From NCBI GenBank assembly GCA_964432875.1, contig CAYSPJ010000029.1, positions 1-46,227 of the forward strand: a stretch of 46,227 nt of DNA, in the 5' to 3' direction. The notes under the pieces are model-generated. The model was not told the DNA's origin and made no database searches. It saw only the letters and a program-made list of their open reading frames with translations. This DNA comes from JACJYE01 sp964432875 (lineage in GTDB: Bacteria; Bacteroidota; Bacteroidia; Chitinophagales; Saprospiraceae). Each line of letters opens with the position of its first letter. Positions within the stretch are counted from its first letter, which is position 1. The translations under genes and the position numbers were made by a program. Positions 8,368 through 17,755 of the stretch are shown in pieces.

Positions 8368-11300
8368 ATGGCAATCTACGAAATACTCGAAAAGCGCATC
8401 ATGGTCATTGACGGGGCCATGGGCACGATGATCCAGCAATATCGCCTCAGCGAAGCAGACTACCGCGGCCAGCGCTTTGCCGATTGGCAACAGGATGTAA
8501 AGGGCAACAACGATTTGTTGTCCCTCACCCAGCCGCACATCATCGAGGCTATCCACCGGGCCTACCTCGAGGCCGGGGCTGACATCATCGAGACCAACAC
8601 GTTTAATTCGACCGCTATCTCCCTGGCCGATTATGGCATGCAGGGATTGGCCTACGAATTCAACCTGGAAGCAGCCCGCATCGCTAAAAAAGCGGCAGCA
8701 GACTTTACTGCTCAAAACCCTGCCAGGCCCCGCTTCGTGGCTGGCGCGATGGGCCCTACGAATAAGACCGCTTCTATCTCGCCCGACGTCAACAACCCCG
8801 GCTTCCGCGGCGTGAGCTTTGCCCAGCTGCGCCAGGCTTATTACGAACAAGCTAAAGGGCTGATCGATGGCGGGGCCGATTTGCTCTTGGTAGAGACCAT
8901 CTTCGACACGCTCAATGCCAAAGCCGCCCTTTTTGCGATCGAGCAGCTCTTCGAAGATTCTGGCACCCGCCTACCGATCATGATCTCTGGCACCATCACT
9001 GATGCCAGCGGCCGCACTTTATCTGGCCAGACGGCTGAAGCTTTCTGGATTTCCATCAGCCATATCCCTTTGCTCAGCGTCGGGTTGAACTGTGCACTTG
9101 GCGCCAAAGAGATGCGGCCGCACCTCGAAGACCTCGCGGCTATCGCGGATTGCTTTGTGAGTGCCTACCCCAATGCCGGCCTGCCCAATGAATTTGGCGA
9201 ATACGACCAGGCTGCTGAAGAAATGCGCGAGTATATCCGCGACTTTGCCAGCAGCGGGTTTGTCAATATCATCGGAGGTTGCTGCGGCACTACCCCTCAG
9301 CACATCCGCCTGATGGCCGAAGCCGTAGAGGGGCTGACCCCCCGCCGCATCCCTACGCCAGCACCCTATACCATGCTCAGCGGGCTGGAGCCGCTAGTCA
9401 TCCGCCCCGAGTCCAATTTCGTCAATATCGGCGAACGCACCAACGTCACTGGCTCGCGCAAGTTTGCCCGCCTCATCAAATCCGGCGACTTTGCCGGGGC
9501 CCTCAGCGTGGCCCAACACCAAGTGGAAGGCGGTGCCCAAATCATTGACGTCAATATGGATGAAGGCCTGCTGGATTCCAAGCAAGCAATGGTGGATTTC
9601 CTGCATCTGTTGATGTCAGAGCCCGATATCGCGCGCTTACCCATCATGATCGATTCCTCCAAGTTCGAAGTCATCGAAGCAGGCTTGCAGTGTGTGCAGG
9701 GCAAATGTATCGTCAATTCCATCTCCTTGAAAGAAGGCGAAGCCGAATTCATCCGCCAAGCAAAACTGGTAAGGCGCTACGGCGCTGCCGCCGTAGTGAT
9801 GGCCTTTGACGAACAAGGCCAGGCCGATACGACCGAGCGCAAAGTGAGCATCTGCTTGCGCGCCTTTAATATTCTGACCCAGCAAGTGGGCTTCAAACCC
9901 CAGGACATCATCTTCGACCCCAATATCTTCGCCGTGGCCACCGGCATTGAAGAGCACAATGAATACGCGCTCAACTTTATGGACGCGACCCGTCAGATCA
10001 AAGCCCTTTGCCCTGGCGCGAAGGTCAGCGGGGGGGTGAGCAACATCAGCTTTTCGTTCCGGGGCAACGACAAGGTGCGCGAGGCCATGCACTCCGCTTT
10101 CCTCTACCACGCCATCCAAGCCGGCATGGACATGGGCATCGTCAATGCTGGCCTGGTTGAAGTCTATGAGGAAATCCCTAAAGACCTGCTCGAAAGAGTA
10201 GAAGACGTACTCTTCAACCGCCGCCCCGATGCAACCGAGCGCCTAACCGAATTCGCCGAGCACCTCAAAGGCGATGCCGGCCGGGTGCTCAAACAGGACT
10301 TGGAATGGCGCAACTGGCCTCTGGCTAAACGCCTCGAGCACGCGCTGGTCCGCGGCATTACCGAGTATGTAGAAGCCGATACGGAAGAAGCCCGCCAACA
10401 CTTGCCCAACCCCCTGGCGGTCATTGAAGGCCCCTTGATGGATGGCATGAACGTAGTTGGCGACTTGTTCGGCAGCGGCAAGATGTTCCTCCCGCAGGTA
10501 GTCAAAAGCGCCCGCGTGATGAAAAAAGCCGTGGCATACCTCACCCCTTACATCGAAGCGGAGAAGGCCAAAGGCGGCGGCAGCAGCGGCGGCAAGGGCA
10601 AAATCCTGCTCGCCACGGTCAAAGGCGACGTACACGACATCGGCAAAAACATCGTAGGCGTCGTGCTGGGCTGTAATAATTTTGACATCATCGATATGGG
10701 CGTCATGGTGCCCGCCGATAAGATACTGAGCCGGGCCCGCGAAACCGGGGCCGACATCATCGGCCTGAGCGGGTTGATCACCCCCTCCCTGGACGAGATG
10801 GTGCACCTGGCTAAGGAAATGGAGCGCCAGGGCTTCTCCATCCCGCTGCTCATCGGCGGGGCAACTACCTCCAAGACCCATACCGCCGTCAAGGTCGAGC
10901 CGCACTATTCTGGCCCGGTCATACATGTACTGGATGCCTCCCGCGCCGTGGGGGTGGCCAGCAACTTGCTCAGCGAAGATGGCCCGGCCCGCGGCAAATT
11001 CATCCAGGATGTCAAGCTGGATTATGAGCGGGTACGCGAGCTGCGCGGCAGCCGGCAATCAACAAAAAAATACCTCAGCCTGAAACAAGCCCGAGCCAAC
11101 AAATTAGTACTGGACTGGGCTAGCTACACCCCGCCTAAGCCGGCCTTCCTGGGGGTTAAGGTCTTTGACGACTACCCCTTGCCAGAATTGCTCGATTACA
11201 TCGATTGGACGCCCTTTTTCACCAGTTGGCAGCTGGCGGGTAAATTCCCTGCTATCCTGCAGGATGAAGTCGTGGGCCACGAAGCACAGAAACTCTACGA

Positions 11301-12060
11301 TGATGCCCACAGCCTGCTGCGCCGCATCATTGATGAGGGCTGGCTGCAGGCTCGCGCCGCCATCGGCATCTTTCCCGCCAATAGCGTGGGCGATGACGAT
11401 ATCGAGCTTTATGCCGATGAAAGCCGCACGACCGTGCAAGCGTCCTTGCACCATTTGCGGCAGCAAAACCAGAAAGCGCCGGGCCTGCCGAATTTTTGCC
11501 TGGCTGACTTCGTGGCCCCCGCTCAGCCAGCGCCAGCACCAGCCGACTACCTGGGCGCTTTTGCCCTCACCGCCGGCATCGGCATCGAAGAGCACGTCCG
11601 ACGTTTTGAAGCGGAGCACGACGACTATCATGCCATCCTGCTCAAAGCGCTCGCCGATCGCCTGGCCGAAGCCCTGGCCGAGCGCCTGCACGAGCGCTTG
11701 CGCAAGGAGTTTTGGGGTTACGCTGCTGATGAAACCTTGGGGAACGATGCCTTGATCGCCGAACAGTACCAGGGCATACGCCCTGCCCCCGGCTACCCGG
11801 CCTGCCCCGACCATACCGAAAAACAAACCCTCTGGCAGCTACTAGACGTAGAAGGGCATATCGGCATGAAACTGACCGAGAGTTTTGCCATGTACCCCGC
11901 CGCATCGGTCAGCGGCTGGTACTTCAGCCACCCGCAGGCCAAGTACTTTGGCTTGGGCCAAATCAGTAAAGATCAAGTAGAAGACTATGCCGAACGCAAA
12001 GGCATGGGCAGCGAACAGGTCGAAAAATGGCTGGCGCCAGTGCTGAATTACGATGTTTGA
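8368..12060 (+). CDS. metH: Cobalamin-dependent methionine synthase
   Basis: 1230 residues, the normal full length. It transfers a methyl group from 5-methyltetrahydrofolate to homocysteine through methylcobalamin. Domains in order: homocysteine-binding barrel with zinc cysteines C242 (GLNC) and C305/C306 (GGCC); pterin-binding barrel from about residue 350 (FVNIGERTNVTGSRKF); cobalamin cap and Rossmann domain with DVHDIG, in which H756 is the lower cobalt ligand; and the C-terminal AdoMet activation domain (GYPACPDH ... YPAASVSGWYF). All domains look intact. The start ATG at 8368 matches family N-termini (VIDGAMGTMIQ at residue 13). A structured leader precedes it; downstream an assembly gap hides any neighbour such as metF. 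Confidence 0.98.
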   Translation: MAIYEILEKRIMVIDGAMGTMIQQYRLSEADYRGQRFADWQQDVKGNNDLLSLTQPHIIEAIHRAYLEAGADIIETNTFNSTAISLADYGMQGLAYEFNLEAARIAKKAAADFTAQNPARPRFVAGAMGPTNKTASISPDVNNPGFRGVSFAQLRQAYYEQAKGLIDGGADLLLVETIFDTLNAKAALFAIEQLFEDSGTRLPIMISGTITDASGRTLSGQTAEAFWISISHIPLLSVGLNCALGAKEMRPHLEDLAAIADCFVSAYPNAGLPNEFGEYDQAAEEMREYIRDFASSGFVNIIGGCCGTTPQHIRLMAEAVEGLTPRRIPTPAPYTMLSGLEPLVIRPESNFVNIGERTNVTGSRKFARLIKSGDFAGALSVAQHQVEGGAQIIDVNMDEGLLDSKQAMVDFLHLLMSEPDIARLPIMIDSSKFEVIEAGLQCVQGKCIVNSISLKEGEAEFIRQAKLVRRYGAAAVVMAFDEQGQADTTERKVSICLRAFNILTQQVGFKPQDIIFDPNIFAVATGIEEHNEYALNFMDATRQIKALCPGAKVSGGVSNISFSFRGNDKVREAMHSAFLYHAIQAGMDMGIVNAGLVEVYEEIPKDLLERVEDVLFNRRPDATERLTEFAEHLKGDAGRVLKQDLEWRNWPLAKRLEHALVRGITEYVEADTEEARQHLPNPLAVIEGPLMDGMNVVGDLFGSGKMFLPQVVKSARVMKKAVAYLTPYIEAEKAKGGGSSGGKGKILLATVKGDVHDIGKNIVGVVLGCNNFDIIDMGVMVPADKILSRARETGADIIGLSGLITPSLDEMVHLAKEMERQGFSIPLLIGGATTSKTHTAVKVEPHYSGPVIHVLDASRAVGVASNLLSEDGPARGKFIQDVKLDYERVRELRGSRQSTKKYLSLKQARANKLVLDWASYTPPKPAFLGVKVFDDYPLPELLDYIDWTPFFTSWQLAGKFPAILQDEVVGHEAQKLYDDAHSLLRRIIDEGWLQARAAIGIFPANSVGDDDIELYADESRTTVQASLHHLRQQNQKAPGLPNFCLADFVAPAQPAPAPADYLGAFALTAGIGIEEHVRRFEAEHDDYHAILLKALADRLAEALAERLHERLRKEFWGYAADETLGNDALIAEQYQGIRPAPGYPACPDHTEKQTLWQLLDVEGHIGMKLTESFAMYPAASVSGWYFSHPQAKYFGLGQISKDQVEDYAERKGMGSEQVEKWLAPVLNYDV

Positions 12061-12088
12061 GTATTTCAGGCCTATTGCGATGGAATAG

Positions 12089-12188
12089 NNNNNNNNNNNN
12101 NNNNNNNNNNNNNNNNNNNNNNNNNNNNNNNNNNNNNNNNNNNNNNNNNNNNNNNNNNNNNNNNNNNNNNNNNNNNNNNNNNNNNNNN
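12089..12188. other. Assembly gap (100 N)
   Basis: 100 N between metH and serC. The flanks are unrelated. The serC start lies 28 nt to its right, so its promoter region is lost. Confidence 0.99.
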
Positions 12189-12215
12189 AATATGAACCTA
12201 GAAACGACCAAAATA

Positions 12216-13292
12216 ATGAAAAAACACAATTTTAGCGCCGGCCCGGCCATCCTGCCAGCCAGCGTGATGGAAGAAGCGGCACAAGCCGCCCGGGATTTCA
12301 ACGGCATGGGGCTTTCCATCCTCGAGATTTCGCACCGCAGCCCCGCATTTATCGCAGTGCTAGACGAGGCTGAAGCCCTGGTGCGGGAACTGCTCGGCCT
12401 GAGCGACGAGTTTGCCGTAATCTGGCTTTCGGGCGGTGCCAGCACTCAATTCTTCATGGCCCCGATGAACCTGCTGGACGAGGGCGAAACCGCCGCTTAT
12501 GCCGATACCGGCACCTGGTCGGCAAAAGCGATTAAAGAAGCTAAGAACTTCGGCACGATAGAGGTTGTAGCCAGCTCCAAAGCGGAAAACTACCATCACA
12601 TCCCCAAAGGCTTTAGCGTGCCGGCCCACGCCAAATACCTGCACATCACCAGCAACAATACTATTTTTGGCACCCAATACCACCACTGGCCAGAAGTAAG
12701 CATGCCCTTGGTAGCCGATATGTCCTCAGATCTTTTTAGCCGCCCGCTTGATGTAGAGCGCTTTGGCCTCATCTATGCAGGCGCGCAGAAAAACCTGGGG
12801 CCTGCTGGCACCACCCTGCTCATCGTGCGCAAAGATATGCTGGGCAAGGTGAGCCGCAAGCTGCCTGCGATGCTGGATTACCGCCTCCACATCGAAAATG
12901 GCTCCACCTACAATACCCCTCCGGTTTTCCCCATCTTCGTCAGCATGCTCACCCTGCGCTGGATCAAAGCGAACGGCGGGCTGGCTGGCATGGCACGGCA
13001 CAACGAAGCCAAAGCTAAGCTGCTGTACGCCGAGATTGATGCCAACCCAATGTTCCAGGGCGTCGTTGCCCGGGAAGACCGCTCGCTGATGAATGCCGTT
13101 TTCGTAATGGCACCGGGGAAAGAAACGCTTGAAAAGGACTTCTTGGCCGCTGCTAAAGAAGTCAGTTGCGTGGATATCAAAGGCCACCGCTCGGTTGGTG
13201 GTTTCCGCGCTTCTATTTATAACGCAATGCCAATGGAGAGCGTAGAAGTGTTGGTGGAGGCGATGCAGGCATTTGCCCAAAAGCATGCCTGA
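12216..13292 (+). CDS. serC: Phosphoserine aminotransferase
   Basis: 358 residues, the standard SerC length, starting at the ATG that gives MKKHNFSAGPAILP, the conserved family N-terminus. An in-frame ATG at 12192 would add eight atypical residues. PLP enzyme of serine synthesis, converting 3-phosphohydroxypyruvate to phosphoserine with glutamate. K192 in AGAQKNLGPAG is the Schiff-base lysine. FNGMGLSILEISHRS and the C-terminal GHRSVGGFRASIYNA motif are typical. Its stop overlaps the next start (TGATG at 13290-13294), indicating translational coupling to the metallopeptidase gene. Confidence 0.97.
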   Translation: MKKHNFSAGPAILPASVMEEAAQAARDFNGMGLSILEISHRSPAFIAVLDEAEALVRELLGLSDEFAVIWLSGGASTQFFMAPMNLLDEGETAAYADTGTWSAKAIKEAKNFGTIEVVASSKAENYHHIPKGFSVPAHAKYLHITSNNTIFGTQYHHWPEVSMPLVADMSSDLFSRPLDVERFGLIYAGAQKNLGPAGTTLLIVRKDMLGKVSRKLPAMLDYRLHIENGSTYNTPPVFPIFVSMLTLRWIKANGGLAGMARHNEAKAKLLYAEIDANPMFQGVVAREDRSLMNAVFVMAPGKETLEKDFLAAAKEVSCVDIKGHRSVGGFRASIYNAMPMESVEVLVEAMQAFAQKHA

Positions 13293-14053
13293 TGTGGAAA
13301 AGAAGGAAGCTAAACGCGGACTTTAAAACCGCCCAATATACTATTGAAGGGCAGGCGATACCTGTAGAGATACACCGGGAACGGCGCAATGGCGTCCGCT
13401 TCAGTATCGGCAAGCAGGCTGCCATCTTGCGCCTCCCGGAAGGACTCTCCCCTCAACAGGAGGAAGACTACATCGGCAAGTTTAAAGGCTGGCTTGCCAA
13501 GCGCATCCGCCACAACGAAGGCACCGTGGCCCACTTCGACACCCGGGAATATCGCGACGGGGATGTCCTGGAAGTGGGCCGCCGCGCCTACAAACTAAAA
13601 ATAAGCTATGAAAACCGTAAAACCCATAGCGGCCGGCTGCAGGATGGCAATACCATCCACCTGCGCCTCAGCACACTAGACCAGGGGGGGAACCTGCAAA
13701 AAAATATCCGGCAACTCCTGGGCCGCATCGTAGCCCAGGATTTCCTGCCGGAAGTAACCCAGAGGGTCCATGAGCTCAACGCCCGCTACTTTCAAAAGCA
13801 CATCAACAAGGTGTTTCTCAAAAACACCCACAGCCGCTTGGGCAGTTGCTCTACCAACGGCAATATCAACCTCTCTACCCGCCTGCTCTTCGCCCCGCCA
13901 GCGGTGCTCGATTACATCATCGTCCACGAATTGGCGCATCTGGTGGAAATGAACCATTCGGCCCGCTTTTGGGCCGTAGTGGAAAAAGCGATGCCCAATT
14001 ATTTGGAACAGGAAAAGTGGATTAAGACGCACTTTGGGAAGTTGGGCTTCTGA
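13292..14053 (+). CDS. YgjP-like zinc metallopeptidase domain protein
   Basis: 253 residues. The C-terminal half has the YgjP/DUF45 (M48-like) signature: RLGSCSTNGNINL, then H212-E213-LA-H216 with a further H222 in NHSARFW. This is a gluzincin-type HExxH site with a histidine downstream. The N-terminal half is the basic beta-rich region usual in this family. No signal peptide, so cytoplasmic. Its ATG overlaps the serC stop by one base, so it is probably translated from the serC message. Substrate unknown for the family. Confidence 0.88.
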   Translation: MWKRRKLNADFKTAQYTIEGQAIPVEIHRERRNGVRFSIGKQAAILRLPEGLSPQQEEDYIGKFKGWLAKRIRHNEGTVAHFDTREYRDGDVLEVGRRAYKLKISYENRKTHSGRLQDGNTIHLRLSTLDQGGNLQKNIRQLLGRIVAQDFLPEVTQRVHELNARYFQKHINKVFLKNTHSRLGSCSTNGNINLSTRLLFAPPAVLDYIIVHELAHLVEMNHSARFWAVVEKAMPNYLEQEKWIKTHFGKLGF

Positions 14054-14233
14054 CCCCAGTACGGCCCCTGCAATATCAGGTTTGTGATAGATGTCATGCC
14101 GCTCAATGACAAGCGTCATCTGTGCTCGCCCTGGTCGGCCCATATATTTGCCGGTAAATGGGCTGGTTATCCGTTGTTCGCCGCCCGATAGCGGGCTTTA
14201 ACGTGGCCGGCAGCCCACCTAAAATCAGGGCTG

Positions 14234-15019
14234 ATGCGCTTAGGTTCCTTGGTAATTTTCATACTAACCATATCAACTTTAGGCTGGCTGCGCCTGGATG
14301 CCCAGGCCAGCCGCCAAGTTTTTATCAACACGGGCCTGAGCCGGGGCGCAGAACGGGATTATGGCTATTCGCCCCTGCCTTACCAAGGCCTTGGCTTCCT
14401 CGCCGCACTGGCGTATTCCAATGAGAAAGCAAATAAGTCTGATCTCCTGGTGCTCAGCTTTGGGCAAAGCGCCTTGTCCAACCAGTTTGGCAACGCCATG
14501 CAGGTAACTACGGGTAGCATTCAAACCTATACCTTCTACCACCGCGATAAAGGCGGCACCCGGGGGCTGCATTGGGGCTGGTCCAACCACAATGAGTTCA
14601 GCGCCAGGTTTCATGGAGCATTTGACAACTTCAATGGCCGCTCGGATTACTTCACTTCTTTTGGCCCTGCCCTGCGCCAGCGCTGGCCGTTCCAGCTCGG
14701 GAAAGCCAGGCTCTGCCTGGAATCCCTGGCGCATGTCCAGTTAATTGGTTTTACGGTGCTATCCTCCTATGTATCCTCGGTGCCAGCCGGGTTTGAAAGC
14801 GGCCAGCACCCCAATTTCAATGCTATTTTAAACGCGCTGGAATGGTTTCATCCAGGTAAAGCCTGGAGTGCCGGGCTTTGGCCTTCCTTGCACCTTGAGC
14901 TGAAATCTGGCAATCGGCTAGGCATCAGTTACCACTACGATTATGTGCGCCTGAACGGCGCGCATCTGGTCGAGAAAAGCCGCGGCCAATGGTTGGTCAG
15001 TTTAATCGCAGGCTTATGA
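14234..15019 (+). CDS. Secreted, probably beta-barrel outer-membrane protein of unknown function
   Basis: 261 residues with an N-terminal hydrophobic signal segment (SLVIFILTISTLGWLRLDAQA). The mature part alternates aromatic/polar strands with turns (LHWGWSNHNEFSARFHGAFDNF, LGISYHYDYVRLNG), as expected for an 8-12 stranded outer-membrane barrel, and ends in a hydrophobic strand (WLVSLIAGL). No family recognised. Its stop overlaps the next start in an ATGA (15016-15019), so it is coupled to the S41 peptidase lipoprotein and may work with it at the envelope. Confidence 0.7.
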   Translation: MRLGSLVIFILTISTLGWLRLDAQASRQVFINTGLSRGAERDYGYSPLPYQGLGFLAALAYSNEKANKSDLLVLSFGQSALSNQFGNAMQVTTGSIQTYTFYHRDKGGTRGLHWGWSNHNEFSARFHGAFDNFNGRSDYFTSFGPALRQRWPFQLGKARLCLESLAHVQLIGFTVLSSYVSSVPAGFESGQHPNFNAILNALEWFHPGKAWSAGLWPSLHLELKSGNRLGISYHYDYVRLNGAHLVEKSRGQWLVSLIAGL

Positions 15020-16050
15020 AAACAACACCATTTGCCGCTATCTACCCCAGCATTTGCCAGGCTATGGCCGGGCTCATCCTGGCCTTCTCCCTGTCGTCTT
15101 GCGAACAAGTTGTTTTGGGCCCCGCCAAAGGCGCTCCGCCTGAGGTTTTTGATTATTTATGGGAAGATATCCACCAGCGCTATGCCTACTTTGAGCTGAA
15201 GGGCATCGATTGGCAGGCCGCCCGGACACAATACCGGCCCCGGGCACAAGCAGGCATGAGCGAGCAGGACCTCTTCGACCTGCTTGCCGAGCTGTTATTT
15301 GAGTTGCGGGATGGGCACGTGAACCTGACCAGCTCTTTCGACCGCAGCCGCAACTGGGAATGGTTTCAGGATTTCCCGGAAAACTACCACCATACTCTTG
15401 TCGAGCGGAATTACCTGGGGAAGGATTATCAGATTACCGGGCCGCTGCTCAACCAGATTATCGATTCAGTCCTGTACGTCAATTACCGCTCATTTGGGGC
15501 CCCCATCAGTGCGGCGCATCTCGACCACCTGATGGAAAGAGCGCAGGGGCTCAAGGGCGTCCTCATCGATGTGCGTAATAATGGGGGCGGCAGCCTGAGC
15601 AACGCCTACATGCTGGCAGCCTGCTTTGCCACTGAGCCTCGGATATTTGCGCAGGAGCGGATCAAAACGGGCCCGAGCCCGGAGGATTTCTCTGATTGGA
15701 GGCCTTTGTCGGTCACACCGCGTAGCGGGCCGCGCTTTACTGGCAAAGTAGTGGTACTCACCAACCGCCGCTCCTATAGCGCCACCACTTTCTTTGCCCA
15801 GATGATGAAATCGCTGCCACAGGCAGTGCTCATGGGCGATCAGACTGGCGGCGGCGGCGGCATCCCGGTCTTTGGAGAATTGCCCAACGGCTGGATTTAC
15901 CGCTTCTCAGCCACCCAATCCATCAGCCCGGATGGGCAGCAGCTTGAGCTGGGCGTCCCGGTAGATATCCCCGTCAGCCTGGATGAAGAGGACGCACAAA
16001 AAGGAGTGGACTCGATGATTGAAGCGGGCCTGGAAAAGCTAAAAGGTTAG
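15016..16050 (+). CDS. S41-family peptidase lipoprotein
   Basis: 344 residues from the ATG at 15016, which gives a lipoprotein signal (LAFSLSSC). An upstream in-frame start (14989) would spoil this. The C-terminal half has the S41 (tail-specific protease/tricorn core) fold: GVLIDVRNNGGGS, then the nucleophile region NRRSYSATTFFAQ and MGDQTGGGGGIP. No PDZ domain is evident. The N-terminal part (DLFDLLAELLFELRDGHVNL) matches the helical region of Bacteroidota S41 proteins. Likely periplasmic or outer-membrane-anchored; substrate unknown. Overlaps the preceding gene by 4 nt. Confidence 0.88.
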   Translation: MKTTPFAAIYPSICQAMAGLILAFSLSSCEQVVLGPAKGAPPEVFDYLWEDIHQRYAYFELKGIDWQAARTQYRPRAQAGMSEQDLFDLLAELLFELRDGHVNLTSSFDRSRNWEWFQDFPENYHHTLVERNYLGKDYQITGPLLNQIIDSVLYVNYRSFGAPISAAHLDHLMERAQGLKGVLIDVRNNGGGSLSNAYMLAACFATEPRIFAQERIKTGPSPEDFSDWRPLSVTPRSGPRFTGKVVVLTNRRSYSATTFFAQMMKSLPQAVLMGDQTGGGGGIPVFGELPNGWIYRFSATQSISPDGQQLELGVPVDIPVSLDEEDAQKGVDSMIEAGLEKLKG

Positions 16051-16052
16051 GA

Positions 16053-16092
16053 GAAAAAAAATCCCGGTTGCCAGCAGAGCTGGGCAACCGGG
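16053..16092 (-). terminator. Intrinsic terminator of the rpsF-rpsR-rplI operon
   Basis: Inverted repeat CCCGGTTGCC (16063-16072) / GGCAACCGGG (16083-16092), with inner AGC/GCT pairs. Read on the minus strand it is followed by a T-run (A-run at 16053-16061). It lies 100 nt beyond the rplI stop. It could also weakly stop the S41 peptidase transcript. Confidence 0.8.
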
Positions 16093-16191
16093 CGTGATGT
16101 AGATTGCTTGTTTGCGGTTGAGGGGGGTAATGATAATACTTGGCTGCTCGTGAAAGTAGCCTTATAGCAAAGCTACGATTTTGAGCTTAAA

Positions 16192-16638
16192 TTATTCCCC
16201 AACCACTTCGAAATTAATTTTGATCTCCACTTCCGGGTGGAGGAGCAGCTCAGCGGTGTATTCGCCCAGCACCTTGATGTCTTCCGGCAATTTGACTTTG
16301 CGGCGGTCCACATCCAGATCGAACTGCTCTTTCAGAGCAGCGGCGATTTGTACGTTGGTCACGCTGCCGAAGATTTTGCCGCTAGCGCCGGCCTTGGCAC
16401 CAATTTTCAGGCCCTGGCCTTTGAGCACTGCTGCAATCTGTTCAAATTCTGCTTTACGGGCAGCCAGTTCTTCGCGTTCCTTTTGCTTGAAATCATCCAG
16501 CTTGGCGCGGTTGGCTTTGTTGGCCACCAGGGCATAGCCCTGAGGGATGAGGTAGTTGCGGGCGTAGCCCGGCTTGACAGACACAATCTCGTGCTTGTCC
16601 CCTACCTTGTCGATATCGTGGAGCAAAATGATGTCCAT
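16192..16638 (-). CDS. rplI: 50S ribosomal protein L9
   Basis: 148 residues, full length. N-terminal domain MDIILLHDIDKVGDKHEIVSV followed by KPGYARNYLIPQGYA, the L9 signature, then the long connecting helix and the C-terminal rRNA-binding domain. Third gene of the rpsF-rpsR-rplI operon (28 nt after rpsR), the standard bacterial order. Confidence 0.98.
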   Translation of the reverse strand: MDIILLHDIDKVGDKHEIVSVKPGYARNYLIPQGYALVANKANRAKLDDFKQKEREELAARKAEFEQIAAVLKGQGLKIGAKAGASGKIFGSVTNVQIAAALKEQFDLDVDRRKVKLPEDIKVLGEYTAELLLHPEVEIKINFEVVGE

Positions 16639-16665
16639 GTCAGTTAATTTTGCAGGTTGTAAAAA

Positions 16666-16932
16666 TTATTTCAGCAAGTCCGTCACATAAGGCAGGATAG
16701 CCAGGTGGCGAGCACGCTTGACGGCAGTGGCCACTTTGCGCTGATACTTCAGGGAGTTGCCCGTAATACGGCGCGGCAGTATCTTGCCCTGCTCGTTGAC
16801 AAACTGGGTCAGGAAGTCCGCATCTTTATAGTCGATGTACTTGATGCCAAACTTGCGGAAGCGGCAATACTTCTTGCGCTTTTGCCCAATCTTAGGGTTG
16901 CTGAGAAACTTTATATCGTCTCTGGAAGCCAT
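16666..16932 (-). CDS. rpsR: 30S ribosomal protein S18
   Basis: 88 residues. The core KYCRFRKFGIKYIDYKD and FVNEQGKILPRRITGNS is typical S18, which binds 16S rRNA as a heterodimer with S6. It lies 35 nt downstream of rpsF and 28 nt upstream of rplI. Confidence 0.98.
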   Translation of the reverse strand: MASRDDIKFLSNPKIGQKRKKYCRFRKFGIKYIDYKDADFLTQFVNEQGKILPRRITGNSLKYQRKVATAVKRARHLAILPYVTDLLK

Positions 16933-16967
16933 TTTTTTCAGATTTTGGATTTAAACAATCAAAGGGT

Positions 16968-17447
16968 TTACTCTTCTTCTTCAAGAATAGCGGCGGCGGG
17001 TGCAGCTACTGGTGCAGGTGCAGGTGCAGCACTTTTGTGCTGGGTGTTCCCATGGCTTTCAGCCGGCTTGGCGCCGCTTTCCGCTTCCGCGCTTTTCTTT
17101 TTCTTCTTCTTGCCAATGAGCCCGGCGCGTTTGTCGGCATTGTACTTAGCGCCGTACTTATCCAGCGCCACGGTCAGGAAGCGCATGATGCGCTCGTCCC
17201 GGCGCAAAGCCAGCTCCATCTGGTCGATGAACCCGGAGGCGTCTTCGGTTTCGAACTCAAGGCAGTAGTAAACTCCTGATGAGCGTTTGTTGATGGGGTA
17301 GGCCAGTTGGCGCAAACCCATCTCATCCACATGTACGATATTGCACCCCTGCGAGGTGAGATGATCGACATACGTCTGAGCTGTCGCTTTGATTTCTTCC
17401 CCCGACAGCACAGGGTCTACGATGAAGGTTACTTCGTAATTCTTCAT
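16968..17447 (-). CDS. rpsF: 30S ribosomal protein S6 with long C-terminal extension
   Basis: 159 residues. Residues 1-~108 are a normal S6 (MKNYEVTFIVDPVLS, GLRQLAYPINKRSSGVYY, DERIMRFLTVALDKYGAKYN). The rest is a low-complexity tail with a six-lysine run followed by Ala/Pro-rich sequence, ending AAILEEEE. Such tails are seen in other Bacteroidota S6 proteins and are probably disordered. First gene of the operon, with a strong promoter match at 17502-17532. Confidence 0.97.
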   Translation of the reverse strand: MKNYEVTFIVDPVLSGEEIKATAQTYVDHLTSQGCNIVHVDEMGLRQLAYPINKRSSGVYYCLEFETEDASGFIDQMELALRRDERIMRFLTVALDKYGAKYNADKRAGLIGKKKKKKSAEAESGAKPAESHGNTQHKSAAPAPAPVAAPAAAILEEEE

Positions 17448-17501
17448 TTTGGATCAGACATATTTTGGTTAAAAAATAATTGATGCTTCATTAAGCGGGC
17501 G

Positions 17502-17532
17502 CAAAGATAAAGCTTTGTTTGTAAATGAACAA
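17502..17532 (-). promoter_or_regulatory. Bacteroidota-type promoter of the rpsF operon
   Basis: On the minus strand: TTG (17532-17530), 20 nt, then TATCTTTG (17509-17502), an exact TTG-N20-TAnnTTTG match. The predicted start is about 50 nt upstream of the rpsF ATG. The leader is short and AT-rich. I could not confidently fit the S6:S18 autoregulatory RNA motif to it. Confidence 0.75.
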
Positions 17533-17644
17533 GTTTTTTTGGCGTTGTAAATCAAATCGATCTAGCGGTTGAAGATGTGGGCCGTCATAATGGCCACGGG
17601 CCATTCCGTTCGTGTGCTGAGCGCCTGGATGGGGCGCAGGTCCT

Positions 17645-17746
17645 TCAGGCCGACCAGTAGGGCGAAATATCCGTAAACCCGACCTGGCTGTCTTCCACCG
17701 CTTTAAAAAAACCTTTTGATTCTTGGTTGAATTGCTGTATCTCCAT
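17645..17746 (-). pseudogene. Remnant of a small GNAT-like acetyltransferase (N-terminus only)
   Basis: A 33-codon open frame MEIQQFNQESKGFFKAVEDS... ends in TGA. Its start resembles the N-terminus of the short YidJ/GNAT-14 acetyltransferases. Beyond the stop, another frame reads LKDLRPIQALSTRTEWPV and stops at about 17562, so several disruptions are likely. The gene lies 9 nt downstream of the broken pirin gene, a pairing seen in Bacteroidota. Assignment is tentative: the fragment is too short for certainty. Confidence 0.35.
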
Positions 17747-17755
17747 GCTTGATCG

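Noticed and set aside
10243..11058. 271-codon minus-strand frame inside metH
   Set aside because: Fully antisense to conserved metH domains; typical GC-frame shadow.
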